Below are positions 5,650-14,178 of a stretch of 60,499 nucleotides of DNA, in pieces (the first letter of the stretch is position 1; every line of letters starts with the position of its first letter). The notes under the pieces are model-generated. The model had not been told where the DNA came from. It did no database searches and was given only the letters and a program-made list of their open reading frames with translations. The stretch is from Alphaproteobacteria bacterium (GTDB taxonomy: Bacteria > Pseudomonadota > Alphaproteobacteria > Micropepsales > Micropepsaceae): positions 1 to 60,499 of the forward strand of contig PLJH01000138.1 in NCBI GenBank assembly GCA_003139615.1. The letters are read 5' to 3'. A program made the position numbers and the translations under genes.

Positions 5650-7122
5650 ATGAGTTCGAATATTTCTCGACCCATCATCGATAAAATATTTTCACACGAA
5701 GTCTTCAATGGTCTCGATCGGGACAGCCTTGTGAAACGTTACGACGTCACCGGCGTCCTGCGAGAGATCAAGGCGCCGCTGCGCTGCCAGCAAGGGCAAG
5801 TTCAACCAACCGGCAATGTGATTACCTACATTCCGCCGGAAGGTCTCATCATCGAGCGCCCGGGTATCTACACATTCGGCGCCGATATCGCCTGGAGCCC
5901 GCGGTCTGCGGCATGCACGGCGATCACCATCGCCTCAAGCGACGTTGTGCTGGATCTGAATTCCTTCACGTTGAAAGCAACCGTGATCGACAACAGCCGG
6001 CACATCGCGGGGATATTTATCCGAAATGCGTCATCCGTGATCATCCGCAACGGCGCTCTGGCCAATATGTGCCTCTACGGCATCTGCGCCGAAGACTGCA
6101 GCAAGCTGATCGTTGAAAAGATTACGGTCAGCGGACTGAGCTTCAACAATCTGAACATCCGCAATGTGTGCCCCGCAGGAATACACGTCGATCATGCCGA
6201 CGACGTCATCGTCGCCGACTGTTCGGTGCAGTACCTGTATGTGACGTGCGACTCCAGCGCCGGAATACAGCTGACGAATACATCCAAGGCCGTGATAAGC
6301 GATTGCCGCGTCGGCAATCTGATCAATTACGACGGCTCGGTGCAGGGGTATAGCTATATAGGCTCATGGGATATCAGCACGATCAATTGCACGGCGACCG
6401 ACTTCCAATCGCATTTCAAGAGCAATATCCAGACCCTCGGTCATACCGTGCTGGGTTTCGTTCCTATTTTCTGCAGCGAATTGAAATATGAAAACTGCTC
6501 GGCGACCAATATGATCGGTTGCTGCGACGATTGCCACGGCATGTCCGTGTTTCTCGATGCGGGCGTTACGGTGACCGGGTTCAGGGCCAACAAGGTCATC
6601 GACGGCGTGGCGTGCTCCAACTCGGGCGCCAAGGCGACAGGGCTGGAAGTTTACGGCGCCTTCGTCTCCATCAGCGATTGCACCGTAGACGATATCAAGG
6701 CGATCAACCCGCAGGATAAGCAAAGCACTGGGTTCAGCGCCTGGGGCGCAGCCATCAAATTTACCCGCTGTACGGCGAACAACGTCGCCGTCTGCGATGA
6801 GCATGGAAAATGGAGTGCTGCCCTGGGCTACGGCACGGGTTTCGGCTGGGCGCCGGATCCGCGCGCTGAATTCCGCAATGTCGGCGCGAACTTCGTCGAG
6901 TACACGGATTGCAACGCCGGCAATTGCCAGGTGGGTTTCGACACATGGTTCCACATCGATTCCACCTGGACCGATCCGCACACCACCGATTGCGGCATCG
7001 ACATTCTGGTGGAACCGGGCGCGAGCCGAACCTTGTCAGGCAATCCCTGTTCCGAGTGCAATCCGCCAATCACCGCTACGATCACAAATATCACGAGCGG
7101 CAACACCTATCCGCCATTGTAA
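5650..7122 (+). CDS. Cysteine-rich right-handed beta-helix protein
   Basis: This 490-residue protein shows pectin-lyase-like repeats from about residue 95: short units such as SSVIIRNGAL, SKLIVEKITVSG, DDVIVADCSV and KAVISDCRV, each a strand plus turn. About 24 cysteines are present, many in an identical turn position (ADC, SDC, INC, ENC, SDC, TRC, TDC), so a Cys ladder along the helix is likely. No signal peptide is visible at MSSNISRPIIDKIF, odd for a fold usually found in extracellular carbohydrate-active or phage-tail proteins. A good ribosome site (GAAGGA) precedes the ATG. A cupin gene follows after 17 bp. Substrate unknown; no catalytic residues assigned. Confidence 0.78.
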   Translation: MSSNISRPIIDKIFSHEVFNGLDRDSLVKRYDVTGVLREIKAPLRCQQGQVQPTGNVITYIPPEGLIIERPGIYTFGADIAWSPRSAACTAITIASSDVVLDLNSFTLKATVIDNSRHIAGIFIRNASSVIIRNGALANMCLYGICAEDCSKLIVEKITVSGLSFNNLNIRNVCPAGIHVDHADDVIVADCSVQYLYVTCDSSAGIQLTNTSKAVISDCRVGNLINYDGSVQGYSYIGSWDISTINCTATDFQSHFKSNIQTLGHTVLGFVPIFCSELKYENCSATNMIGCCDDCHGMSVFLDAGVTVTGFRANKVIDGVACSNSGAKATGLEVYGAFVSISDCTVDDIKAINPQDKQSTGFSAWGAAIKFTRCTANNVAVCDEHGKWSAALGYGTGFGWAPDPRAEFRNVGANFVEYTDCNAGNCQVGFDTWFHIDSTWTDPHTTDCGIDILVEPGASRTLSGNPCSECNPPITATITNITSGNTYPPL

Positions 7123-7139
7123 GCTATCGGGAAACTGCC

Positions 7140-7601
7140 ATGCCCAAGATCGACATCGCCGCCGTTCCGGAACGCAAAGGAACGGGCTACCCGTCGCCGT
7201 TCGACGCGCCCTGTGCCGATCGCATTCGGCAGCGGCTGGGCAATGCGGGCGGGCTCACGGATTTCGGGGTCAATCTCATGCGCCTGCCGCCGGGCAATTG
7301 GTCGAGCCAGCGCCACTGGCACAGCCACGAAGACGAATTCGTCTTCGTGCTCGAAGGCGAGCTGACCCTGATCGAAGACGGCGGCGAGACGGTGCTGCGC
7401 GCAGGAGATTGCGCGGCCTTTCCGAAAGGCTCCGGCAACGGCCATCACATGATCAACAAATCGGACGCGATGGCGGTCTATCTCGAAGTGGGCAGTCGCT
7501 CGCCCGCCGACCTGACCACCTGTTCCGACATCGACATGAAGAGCGCCAACGCCGACGGCAGGTTCGTGCACAAGGATGGCACGCCGTACCCCGAGGCCTA
7601 A
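7140..7601 (+). CDS. Cupin-domain protein
   Basis: The 153-residue protein carries a single cupin barrel: motif 1 is HWHSHEDEFVFVLEGE with the metal-binding His pair and Glu, and motif 2 is GDCAAFPKGSGNGHHM. The family includes dioxygenases, isomerases and sugar-binding proteins, so function is open. ATG 7140 lies 17 bp after the beta-helix gene on the same strand, and the two are probably one transcript. The pairing could mean modification or binding of a common carbohydrate ligand, which is inference. Confidence 0.85.
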   Translation: MPKIDIAAVPERKGTGYPSPFDAPCADRIRQRLGNAGGLTDFGVNLMRLPPGNWSSQRHWHSHEDEFVFVLEGELTLIEDGGETVLRAGDCAAFPKGSGNGHHMINKSDAMAVYLEVGSRSPADLTTCSDIDMKSANADGRFVHKDGTPYPEA

Positions 7602-7945
7602 GATTTTGCGCTTGTTTTCAACGGACGAAGACGACGGAAAGCGCTATGGCGAGAAGGCCTCGTTGTGTTCCAGGTTCAGTCTGTCAAGCGCGTCGACGCG
7701 CTGCCCCTGACCCGCGACCATATGCTCGAACCGGAACGAACTATACGATTCGCCGGCCTCGAGCACATGCCGCGCGCGAACCGCGCCGCATAATCCGGCC
7801 GCACTGCAGCAATGCTCTGAAATAGCTGTGGGCAAGAGTTGATTTGCCTTGCGGGTCGCATGCGCACTCGCTTGATTCGGCGCCCGCGCGCATGCTCTGT
7901 CCGCAGCCCGCGCCAATAGGCTGAGAGCCGAGAACAAGAACCGTC
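7602..7945. other. Intergenic region upstream of dnaB
   Basis: In these 344 bp I see no supported gene, RNA or strong hairpin. The dnaB promoter must lie here, but no clear -35/-10 pair stands out. Confidence 0.5.
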
Positions 7946-9373
7946 ATGGAACAAGAGGCCTATCGCCACGTCCCCTACGATATCGAAGTCGAGCAGGCTT
8001 TGCTCGGCGCGGTCCTCGTCGACAATCAGGCGCTGGAGCGGGTTTCCGCGGTTCTGAAGGGCGAGCATTTCTACGATCCGCTGCACCAGCGGCTCTACGA
8101 AGCCATGTCGGGCACGATGGAACGCGGCGGCATGGTGATCACGCCGCTGACATTGCATGCTGCCATGAAGGCCGATCCGGGTCTGCAGGAAGTGGGCGGC
8201 CATGCCTATCTCGCGGGCCTCGCGCAGGCAGCTCCCGCTTATGCCAATGTGCGGGATTACGCGCGCATCCTGCACGATCTTTTCGTGCGGCGCTCGCTGA
8301 TCCATCTGGGCGAGGATATCGTCAACACGGCGTACGAAGCGCCGATCGAAAATCCGCCACAGGCGCAGATCGAGGAAGCCGAGAAGGCGCTCTATCGCAT
8401 CGCCGAAACCTCGCGCTACGGCGAAGGGCCGATCGAATTTTCCGAAAGCCTGCGCCGCACCGTGGAAAGCGCCGAGAAAGCGCAGGCGCGCGGCGGCAAG
8501 ATTTCCGGCGTGCCTTCGGGCTTTGCCGATCTGGATTCGCTTCTGGGCGGGTTGCAGCCGTCCGATCTCATCATCATTGCCGGCCGCCCGGGCATGGGAA
8601 AAACATCGCTCGCCACCAACATGGCGTTTTATGCGGCGCGCACCTATTCGCAGGATTTCGCCGACGGGGTCGAGACCCCGCGCGGTTGTCCGGTTCTGTT
8701 CTTCTCGCTCGAAATGGCAGCGCAGCAACTTTCGGCGCGTATCCTGTCCGAGCAAACCGAAATCGAGATGTGGAAGATCCGCAACGGCAAGTTCTCCGAA
8801 AGCGAATGGGAGAACTTCGTGCACAAGATGCAGGATCTGAGCAATCTGCCGCTCTATATCGACGACACGGGCGGCATCTCGATCGCGCAGATCGCGGCGC
8901 GCGCCCGCCGTCTCAAGCGCGAAAAGAAAATCGGCATGGTCATCATCGACCACATCCAGCTGGTCGCGCCGTCGCGCAGAGTCGAAAACCGCGTGCAGGA
9001 AATCACGGAGATTTCCAAAAACCTGAAGGTGCTCGCCAAGGAGCTCGACGTTCCGGTGATTGCGCTGTCCCAGCTGTCGCGCAGCGTCGACAGCCGCGAC
9101 GACAAGCGTCCCGTATTGTCCGACTTGCGCGAATCCGGCTCGATCGAGCAGGACGCGGACGTGGTGATGTTCGTCTATCGCGAGGCTTATTATCTCAAGA
9201 CGCGCAAGCCCGCCGAAGACGATCCCGAATTCACCAAATGGGCCGAGAAGATGGAGAAGGTCGGCATGCTCGCCGACGTGCTGGTCGAAAAGCACCGCCA
9301 CGGCGCCACGACCCGCATCGAACTCTTCTTCGACGACCGCTTTACGCGGTTCAAGGATTTGGCGGCGTCTTAA
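7946..9373 (+). CDS. dnaB: Replicative DNA helicase DnaB
   Basis: This 475-residue hexameric helicase unwinds DNA at the replication fork. The N-terminal primase-interacting domain (about 10-110, beginning PYDIEVEQALLGAVLVD) precedes a RecA-like motor: Walker A GRPGMGKTS (213-221, K219), FFSLEMAAQQL, Walker B MVIIDHIQL, the Q/S motif VIALSQLSRSVD, DLRESGSIEQDADVV and the arginine-finger region EKHRHGATT. Length is typical and there is no intein, although dnaB is a frequent intein site. Walker B has His where Tyr is common (DYLQL). It starts a plus-strand run interrupted by a toxin-antitoxin pair before alr. Confidence 0.97.
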   Translation: MEQEAYRHVPYDIEVEQALLGAVLVDNQALERVSAVLKGEHFYDPLHQRLYEAMSGTMERGGMVITPLTLHAAMKADPGLQEVGGHAYLAGLAQAAPAYANVRDYARILHDLFVRRSLIHLGEDIVNTAYEAPIENPPQAQIEEAEKALYRIAETSRYGEGPIEFSESLRRTVESAEKAQARGGKISGVPSGFADLDSLLGGLQPSDLIIIAGRPGMGKTSLATNMAFYAARTYSQDFADGVETPRGCPVLFFSLEMAAQQLSARILSEQTEIEMWKIRNGKFSESEWENFVHKMQDLSNLPLYIDDTGGISIAQIAARARRLKREKKIGMVIIDHIQLVAPSRRVENRVQEITEISKNLKVLAKELDVPVIALSQLSRSVDSRDDKRPVLSDLRESGSIEQDADVVMFVYREAYYLKTRKPAEDDPEFTKWAEKMEKVGMLADVLVEKHRHGATTRIELFFDDRFTRFKDLAAS

Positions 9374-9470
9374 AGCAAGATTTGCCGCGATTTGTTATCA
9401 TCTCGTGCGAACGAGCGGTGCGCAGCCAAACTATTGCAATGATACGCAATCCGTACTACGCTGGCCGTAC

Positions 9471-9749
9471 ATGATAAAGTCGTGGGCGAATAGCGCGACG
9501 CGGCAGTTTGCGGAAACCGGCAAGAGCAAGTTTCCGGGGCTGGACGCTGACTATGCCCATGAATTGCTGGCAATGCTGGATGCCGCGCCCCTGCTTAAGG
9601 CGATCAGTCCGCTCAAAAGCGTGGGTCTGCATCCGTTGAAAGGAAACCGCAAAGGGCAATGGGCGATTGCCGTCAACGGTCCGTGGCGAATCTGTTTTCG
9701 GTTTCGCGACAACAATGCCTTTGATGTCGAAATCGTCGATTACCATTAG
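9471..9749 (+). CDS. HigB/RelE-type toxin of a type II TA module
   Basis: The 92-residue protein has the RelE/HigB mRNA-interferase layout: N-terminal helices (TRQFAETGKSK), LKSVGLHPLKGNRKGQWAIAV, then NGPWRICFRF and a final strand FDVEIVDYH. HigB-like toxins cut ribosome-bound mRNA. The start was set at ATG 9471; an upstream GTG-like extension adds 22 residues without homology. The toxin precedes its antitoxin by 17 bp, the reversed order typical of higBA. The pair sits between dnaB and alr, which are neighbours in many alphaproteobacteria. Confidence 0.9.
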   Translation: MIKSWANSATRQFAETGKSKFPGLDADYAHELLAMLDAAPLLKAISPLKSVGLHPLKGNRKGQWAIAVNGPWRICFRFRDNNAFDVEIVDYH

Positions 9750-9766
9750 TGCAAGCGAGGTTGACA

Positions 9767-10045
9767 ATGTTGGTACCCGTTCACCCCGGCCGCATCTTGG
9801 CGCGGGAAATGAAAGCAAGAAGGCTTTCGGCCCATGCGCTGTCGTTGAAATTGCGCGTGCCGGCTAACCGTATTTCGGAAATCGTAAGCGGTCGCCGTGG
9901 AATTACGGCGGAGACAGCATTGCGGTTGGGACGCTATTTCAAGACCGGACCGGAATTGTGGGGGCAACTGCAATCGAACTACGATCTCGCCATCGCCGAA
10001 CGGGAATTCGGCGAGATCGTCCGCCGCGAAGTCGAGGCCGCATAG
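9767..10045 (+). CDS. HigA-type XRE antitoxin
   Basis: This 92-residue antitoxin begins VHPGRILAREM, the HigA signature, followed by a helix-turn-helix (SAHALSLKLRVPANRISEIV and ITAETALRLGRYF) and the usual LWGQLQSNYDLAIAERE end. It should neutralise the upstream toxin and repress the operon. The ATG at 9767 has GAGG 7 bp upstream; a GTG at 9749 overlapping the toxin stop is possible but less likely. Confidence 0.92.
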   Translation: MLVPVHPGRILAREMKARRLSAHALSLKLRVPANRISEIVSGRRGITAETALRLGRYFKTGPELWGQLQSNYDLAIAEREFGEIVRREVEAA

Positions 10046-10109
10046 CAATTCACCATTGCGCCGAACCGCTTTGACGGCCGAGGCGCTCGCCTGCCATGGT
10101 CCGCCTCGC

Positions 10110-11219
10110 ATGAGCCAATCCGATATCGATGTCGCGTGCCTGACCGTGCGGCTGGGCGCGATCGCCGAGAATTACCGCATCTGCCGGCGTCTGGCGGGCC
10201 GCGCGGCTGTGGCCGGTGTGGTCAAGGCGGATGGTTACGGGCTCGGCGCAAACGAGGTCACACGGACACTGATTGCCGCGGGTTGCGACACGCTTTTCGT
10301 CGCCCGGTTGGAGGAGGGAATCAACGCACGCCCATTGGCGCCCGATGCACGTATTTTCGTGTTGGACGGCGCCTATCCCGGCGCCGTGCCGGCGCTGATC
10401 GCGCATCGGCTGACTCCGGTGCTCAATTCCCTCGCCGAGATCGAGACCTGGTCCGCTGTCGCGCGTGCCTCCGGCACAACGTTCGAAGCCGCGCTCCATT
10501 TCGATACCGGCATGAACCGGCTGGGCCTGCCGTCTTACGAATTCGCGACGCTTGTCGCCGAGGCCGCGGCGCGGCTTCGCGGCATCAAGCTGGTGCTCGC
10601 GATGAGCCATCTGGCCTGTGCCGAAGATACCGCCTCTCTCATGAACAGGACGCAGCTCGATCGCTTTCGGGCAGGACTCGCCCGGCTGCCGCCCGTACCC
10701 GCCAGTTTGTCGGCTTCGGGCGGTGCAGTCCTCGGCAAGGATTACGCCTTCGACATGATACGTTTGGGCATCGGTCTCTATGGGGGGAATCCGCGCGCGG
10801 CGGGCGAAAACCCGTTTACCACAGCGGCCCTCCTGACCGGCCGCATCCTCCAGCTTCGTCGCGTTGACAAGGGGGAGAGCGTTGGCTACGGAGCCAGCTT
10901 CCGGATCGGGCGGAAAGGCACGCTCGCGACCATCGCCTTGGGATATGCAGACGGTCTGATGCGCGCGATCGGCAATCGGGGGATGGGCGCTATCGGCGGC
11001 ATGCGTGCGCCGGTCGCCGGACGGGTGTCGATGGATCTGGTTACGCTCGATGTCACAAACATACCGGACGCAGCGCTTCGCACGGGCGCCGAGGTCGAAT
11101 TCCTGGGCGATACGATCAGCCTCGACGAATTGGCCCAGGCCGCAAACACCGCGCCGTACGAAATCCTGACATCGCTCGGCGGTCGCGTGCCGCGCCGTTA
11201 TGTCGAGGCGGCAAGATGA
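10110..11219 (+). CDS. alr: Alanine racemase
   Basis: The 369-residue PLP enzyme interconverts L- and D-alanine for peptidoglycan. The PLP lysine is K39 in VVKADGYGLGA. The TIM barrel continues with HFDTGMNRLGL and FDMIRLGIGLYG, and the C-terminal beta domain carries the second catalytic region, ESVGYGASF with its tyrosine, and RVSMDLVTLDV. I chose ATG 10110 (MSQSDIDVA); an open frame reaches back over the antitoxin gene but is not homologous. The TGA overlaps the mlaE ATG by 4 bp, so the two are coupled. Confidence 0.95.
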   Translation: MSQSDIDVACLTVRLGAIAENYRICRRLAGRAAVAGVVKADGYGLGANEVTRTLIAAGCDTLFVARLEEGINARPLAPDARIFVLDGAYPGAVPALIAHRLTPVLNSLAEIETWSAVARASGTTFEAALHFDTGMNRLGLPSYEFATLVAEAAARLRGIKLVLAMSHLACAEDTASLMNRTQLDRFRAGLARLPPVPASLSASGGAVLGKDYAFDMIRLGIGLYGGNPRAAGENPFTTAALLTGRILQLRRVDKGESVGYGASFRIGRKGTLATIALGYADGLMRAIGNRGMGAIGGMRAPVAGRVSMDLVTLDVTNIPDAALRTGAEVEFLGDTISLDELAQAANTAPYEILTSLGGRVPRRYVEAAR

Positions 11220-11989
11220 ATATTTTAGCCCCCATCGGCCGCGTGTTTCTGGCGTTTCTCGCGCAGACCGGCGCTCTGACCCGATTCATGATCTCCGCCG
11301 TCACGAGCTGCGTGCGCCCGCCGATCTATTGGGGCCTGATCGGCCAGCAGATGATCCGCATCGGCTATTTCTCGCTGCCGGTCGTGGGTCTCACGGCGTT
11401 CTTCACCGGCGGCGCGCTGGCGCTGCAAATTTATGTCGGCAGTAACCGATTCGGCGTGGAATCCGTCGTGCCCAATATTGTCGTTCTGGGCATCACGCGT
11501 GAGCTTGGCCCCGTCATCGCCGGCCTGATGGTTGCGGGCCGTGTGGCGGCCGCGATCGCAGCCGAGATCGGTACCATGCGCGTCACCGAGCAGATCGATG
11601 CGCTGACCACGCTGTCGACCAATCCGATCAAATATCTCGTCGTGCCCCGTCTCATCGCCGCGGTCGTGACCTTGCCGGTGCTCGTCATCGTGGCGGACGC
11701 GATAGGCGTGTTCGGCGGCTATGTGGTGGCGACGGAGAGCCTGGGGCTCAACGGCCCCATCTATCTCAAGAACACGGTCGATTTCGTCACCCATGACGAC
11801 GTGATTTCCGGCGTGATCAAGATCGCGGTGTTCGGCTTCATCATCGCGCTGTTGGGCTGCTACAATGGTTTTCATTCCAAAGGCGGCGCGCAGGGCGTGG
11901 GTGCCGCGACGACCTATGCGGTCGTGTCGTCGTCCATCCTGATTCTGGCGGCCAATTATTTCCTCACCTCCATCCTGTTCGGAAACTGA
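11216..11989 (+). CDS. mlaE: MlaE-family ABC transporter permease
   Basis: The 257-residue inner-membrane permease belongs to the Mla/MCE phospholipid transport family, which moves lipids between inner and outer membranes to keep outer-membrane asymmetry. Family features are the amphipathic N-terminal helix, LTAFFTGGALALQIY, the hallmark ELGPVIAGLMVAGRVAAAIA, and EQIDALTTLSTNP. About five membrane helices are present. It overlaps alr by 4 bp and is followed 1 bp later by the ATPase. The MCE-domain substrate-binding partner (MlaD) is not encoded nearby. Confidence 0.93.
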   Translation: MNILAPIGRVFLAFLAQTGALTRFMISAVTSCVRPPIYWGLIGQQMIRIGYFSLPVVGLTAFFTGGALALQIYVGSNRFGVESVVPNIVVLGITRELGPVIAGLMVAGRVAAAIAAEIGTMRVTEQIDALTTLSTNPIKYLVVPRLIAAVVTLPVLVIVADAIGVFGGYVVATESLGLNGPIYLKNTVDFVTHDDVISGVIKIAVFGFIIALLGCYNGFHSKGGAQGVGAATTYAVVSSSILILAANYFLTSILFGN

Positions 11990-11990
11990 G

Positions 11991-12770
11991 ATGGCGGCGC
12001 AGGGCACACCGAAAATCGAACTTCGCGGCGTCAAGAAGCGCTTCGGCGACAAGGTCGTGCTCGATGGCGTCGATCTCAAGATCGGCGCGGCCGAGTCGCT
12101 CGTCGTGATCGGCGGCTCGGGCACGGGCAAATCCGTGATGATCAAATGCGTGCTGGGCATCCTGCGCGCCGATGAGGGCAAGATCTTCGTCGATGGCGAG
12201 GAAGTCACCCGCATTGGCGGGCGGGCACGCGAGGCGATGCTGAAGAAATTCGGCATGCTGTTCCAGGGCGCGGCGCTGTTCGACAGCCTGCCGGTCTGGG
12301 AGAATGTCGCGTTCGGGCTGATCCAGGGTCACGGCATGAACCGCCGCAAGGCGCACGACGTGGCGATCGAAAAGCTTGCAAGCGTGGGCCTCGGTCCGGA
12401 AGTGGCGATGCTGTCGCCGTCGGAATTGTCGGGCGGCATGCAGAAGCGCGTGGGACTGGCGCGCGCCATCGCGGCCGATCCGCAGATTATCTTCTTCGAC
12501 GAGCCGACCACTGGCCTCGATCCGATCATGGCGGACGTGATCAACGACCTGATTGTGTCGACGGTGAAAAACCTCGGCGTCACCACGCTCTCGATCACGC
12601 ATGACATGGCGAGCGCGCGGAAAATCTCCAACCGCATCGCGATGCTCTACAAAGGCAAGATCATCTGGGACGGCCCGACCGCCGATATCGACAACAGCGG
12701 CAATCCCTATGTCGACCAGTTCATCCATGGTCGCGCGGTCGGACCCATCAAGATGGAAGTTCGCGGCTAG
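11991..12770 (+). CDS. mlaF: MlaF-family ABC transporter ATPase
   Basis: This 259-residue ABC ATPase powers the adjacent MlaE permease. Walker A is GGSGTGKSV (41-49, K47), the signature is LSGGMQKRVGLARA, Walker B is IIFFDEPTTGLDP and the switch His lies in SITHDM. The C-terminal extension after LYKGKIIWDGP is short, as in MlaF. Its stop overlaps the GTG start of radA by 1 bp, so alr-mlaE-mlaF-radA form one unit. Confidence 0.95.
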   Translation: MAAQGTPKIELRGVKKRFGDKVVLDGVDLKIGAAESLVVIGGSGTGKSVMIKCVLGILRADEGKIFVDGEEVTRIGGRAREAMLKKFGMLFQGAALFDSLPVWENVAFGLIQGHGMNRRKAHDVAIEKLASVGLGPEVAMLSPSELSGGMQKRVGLARAIAADPQIIFFDEPTTGLDPIMADVINDLIVSTVKNLGVTTLSITHDMASARKISNRIAMLYKGKIIWDGPTADIDNSGNPYVDQFIHGRAVGPIKMEVRG

Positions 12771-14137
12771 TGGCGCGCGCGCAAGCGAGCTTCGTTTGCC
12801 AAAGCTGCGGAGCGGTTCACGCCAAATGGTCCGGCAAATGCGACGCGTGCGGCGGCTGGAACACCATTGTCGAGGAAATCACGTCTGCTGCAGTTCCGGC
12901 AGGGACCGGCGCCGTGAAGCGCGTCCGCGGTCGGCCTTTCGCGCTGGAAGACCTCAAGACGGAAGATGAAGCGCCGCCCCGCAGGCCGACCGGCATACCC
13001 GAATTCGACCGGGTGTGCGGCGGCGGGCTCGTCCCCGGCTCCGCGCTGTTGGTGGGCGGCGATCCGGGGGTCGGAAAGTCGACTCTGATCCTGCAGGCGC
13101 TGGCGTCTTTCGCGAAATTGGGCGGCAAAGCGGTTTACATCTCCGGCGAAGAGGCGATGGCGCAGGTCCGCATGCGCGCCGCGCGCATGGGCCTCGGCGA
13201 TGCGCCCGTTTCGCTGGCGTCGGCGACCAGCGTCGAGGACGTGCTCGCCACGCTCGAATCCGGACCGCCGCCCGGCATCGTCGCCATCGATTCCATCCAG
13301 ACGATCTGGACCTCCGCGCTTGAAGCCGCGCCCGGCACGATCGCGCAAGTACGGACTGCTTCTTACGATCTCGTGCGTTACGCGAAGGCGTCGGGCGCGG
13401 CGCTCATTCTCGTGGGCCATGTGACCAAGGACGGGCAGATCGCCGGCCCCAAGGCCGTCGAGCATCTGGTGGATGCCGTTCTCTATTTCGAAGGCGAGCG
13501 CGGACATCATTTCCGCGTGTTGCGCGCGGTGAAAAATCGTTTCGGACCGACCGACGAAATCGGCGTATTCGAAATGACGGGGCAGGGTCTCATGGAAGTC
13601 GCCAATCCGTCGGCGCTCTTTCTCGGTGATCGCCATAGCGCATCGCCGGGTGCTGCGGTGTTCGCCGGCCTCGAAGGCACGCGGCCTGTTCTGGTGGAAG
13701 TGCAGGCGCTTGTCGCCGCACCCGGCTACGGTACGCCGCGCCGGGCGGTCGTCGGCTGGGACAGCGGTCGTCTCGCGATGATTCTCGCCGTGCTCGATGC
13801 GCGCGCAGGCCTTGGCGTGAGCGGGCACGATGTCTATCTGAACGTCGCGGGTGGATTGAAAGTCGGCGAGCCCGCGGCCGATCTGGCGGCGGCGGCGGCG
13901 CTGGTATCCTCGTTCGCCGGAAAGGCTTTGCCCAAGGATTGCGTGTTTTTCGGCGAAATCAGCCTTTCGGGCGATGTGCGCCCGGCTCCGCAAGCCGAAT
14001 TGCGCCTTAAGGAGGCCGCAAAGCTCGGCTTTACGACCGCCCTGATCCCGACGGGCACGAAGGCCGAGGGCGCGGGCCTGACGCTTCAGACTGTCAAGGA
14101 TGTGGGCGAGCTGGCTGCGTTTGCCGCGGGCAAGTGA
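12770..14137 (+). CDS. radA: DNA repair protein RadA
   Basis: The 455-residue RadA (Sms) is a RecA-like branch-migration helicase in recombinational repair. An N-terminal zinc finger is visible (C10-x2-C13 and C24-x2-C27), then Walker A GGDPGVGKST (K103), Walker B IVAIDSIQT, the RadA-specific KNRFG motif, and a C-terminal Lon-protease-like domain (VAGGLKVGEPAADLAAAAAL) ending in ELRLKEAAKLGF. The start is GTG, overlapping the mlaF stop by one base. Length is typical. Confidence 0.96.
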   Translation: MARAQASFVCQSCGAVHAKWSGKCDACGGWNTIVEEITSAAVPAGTGAVKRVRGRPFALEDLKTEDEAPPRRPTGIPEFDRVCGGGLVPGSALLVGGDPGVGKSTLILQALASFAKLGGKAVYISGEEAMAQVRMRAARMGLGDAPVSLASATSVEDVLATLESGPPPGIVAIDSIQTIWTSALEAAPGTIAQVRTASYDLVRYAKASGAALILVGHVTKDGQIAGPKAVEHLVDAVLYFEGERGHHFRVLRAVKNRFGPTDEIGVFEMTGQGLMEVANPSALFLGDRHSASPGAAVFAGLEGTRPVLVEVQALVAAPGYGTPRRAVVGWDSGRLAMILAVLDARAGLGVSGHDVYLNVAGGLKVGEPAADLAAAAALVSSFAGKALPKDCVFFGEISLSGDVRPAPQAELRLKEAAKLGFTTALIPTGTKAEGAGLTLQTVKDVGELAAFAAGK

Positions 14138-14178
14138 TCGGGGCCGCAGCGAATCGATTTGCGTGGTAGAGTGGCGTT

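Noticed and set aside
7676..9301. Long open frame on the minus strand opposite dnaB
   Set aside because: It is antisense to all of dnaB. The translation is rich in R, H, D and F without family resemblance, the usual shadow of a GC-rich gene.
7946..9373. Possible intein in dnaB
   Set aside because: The helicase motifs are contiguous and the length is normal.
12767..13993. Long minus-strand frame opposite radA
   Set aside because: Shadow of radA; no recognisable motifs.
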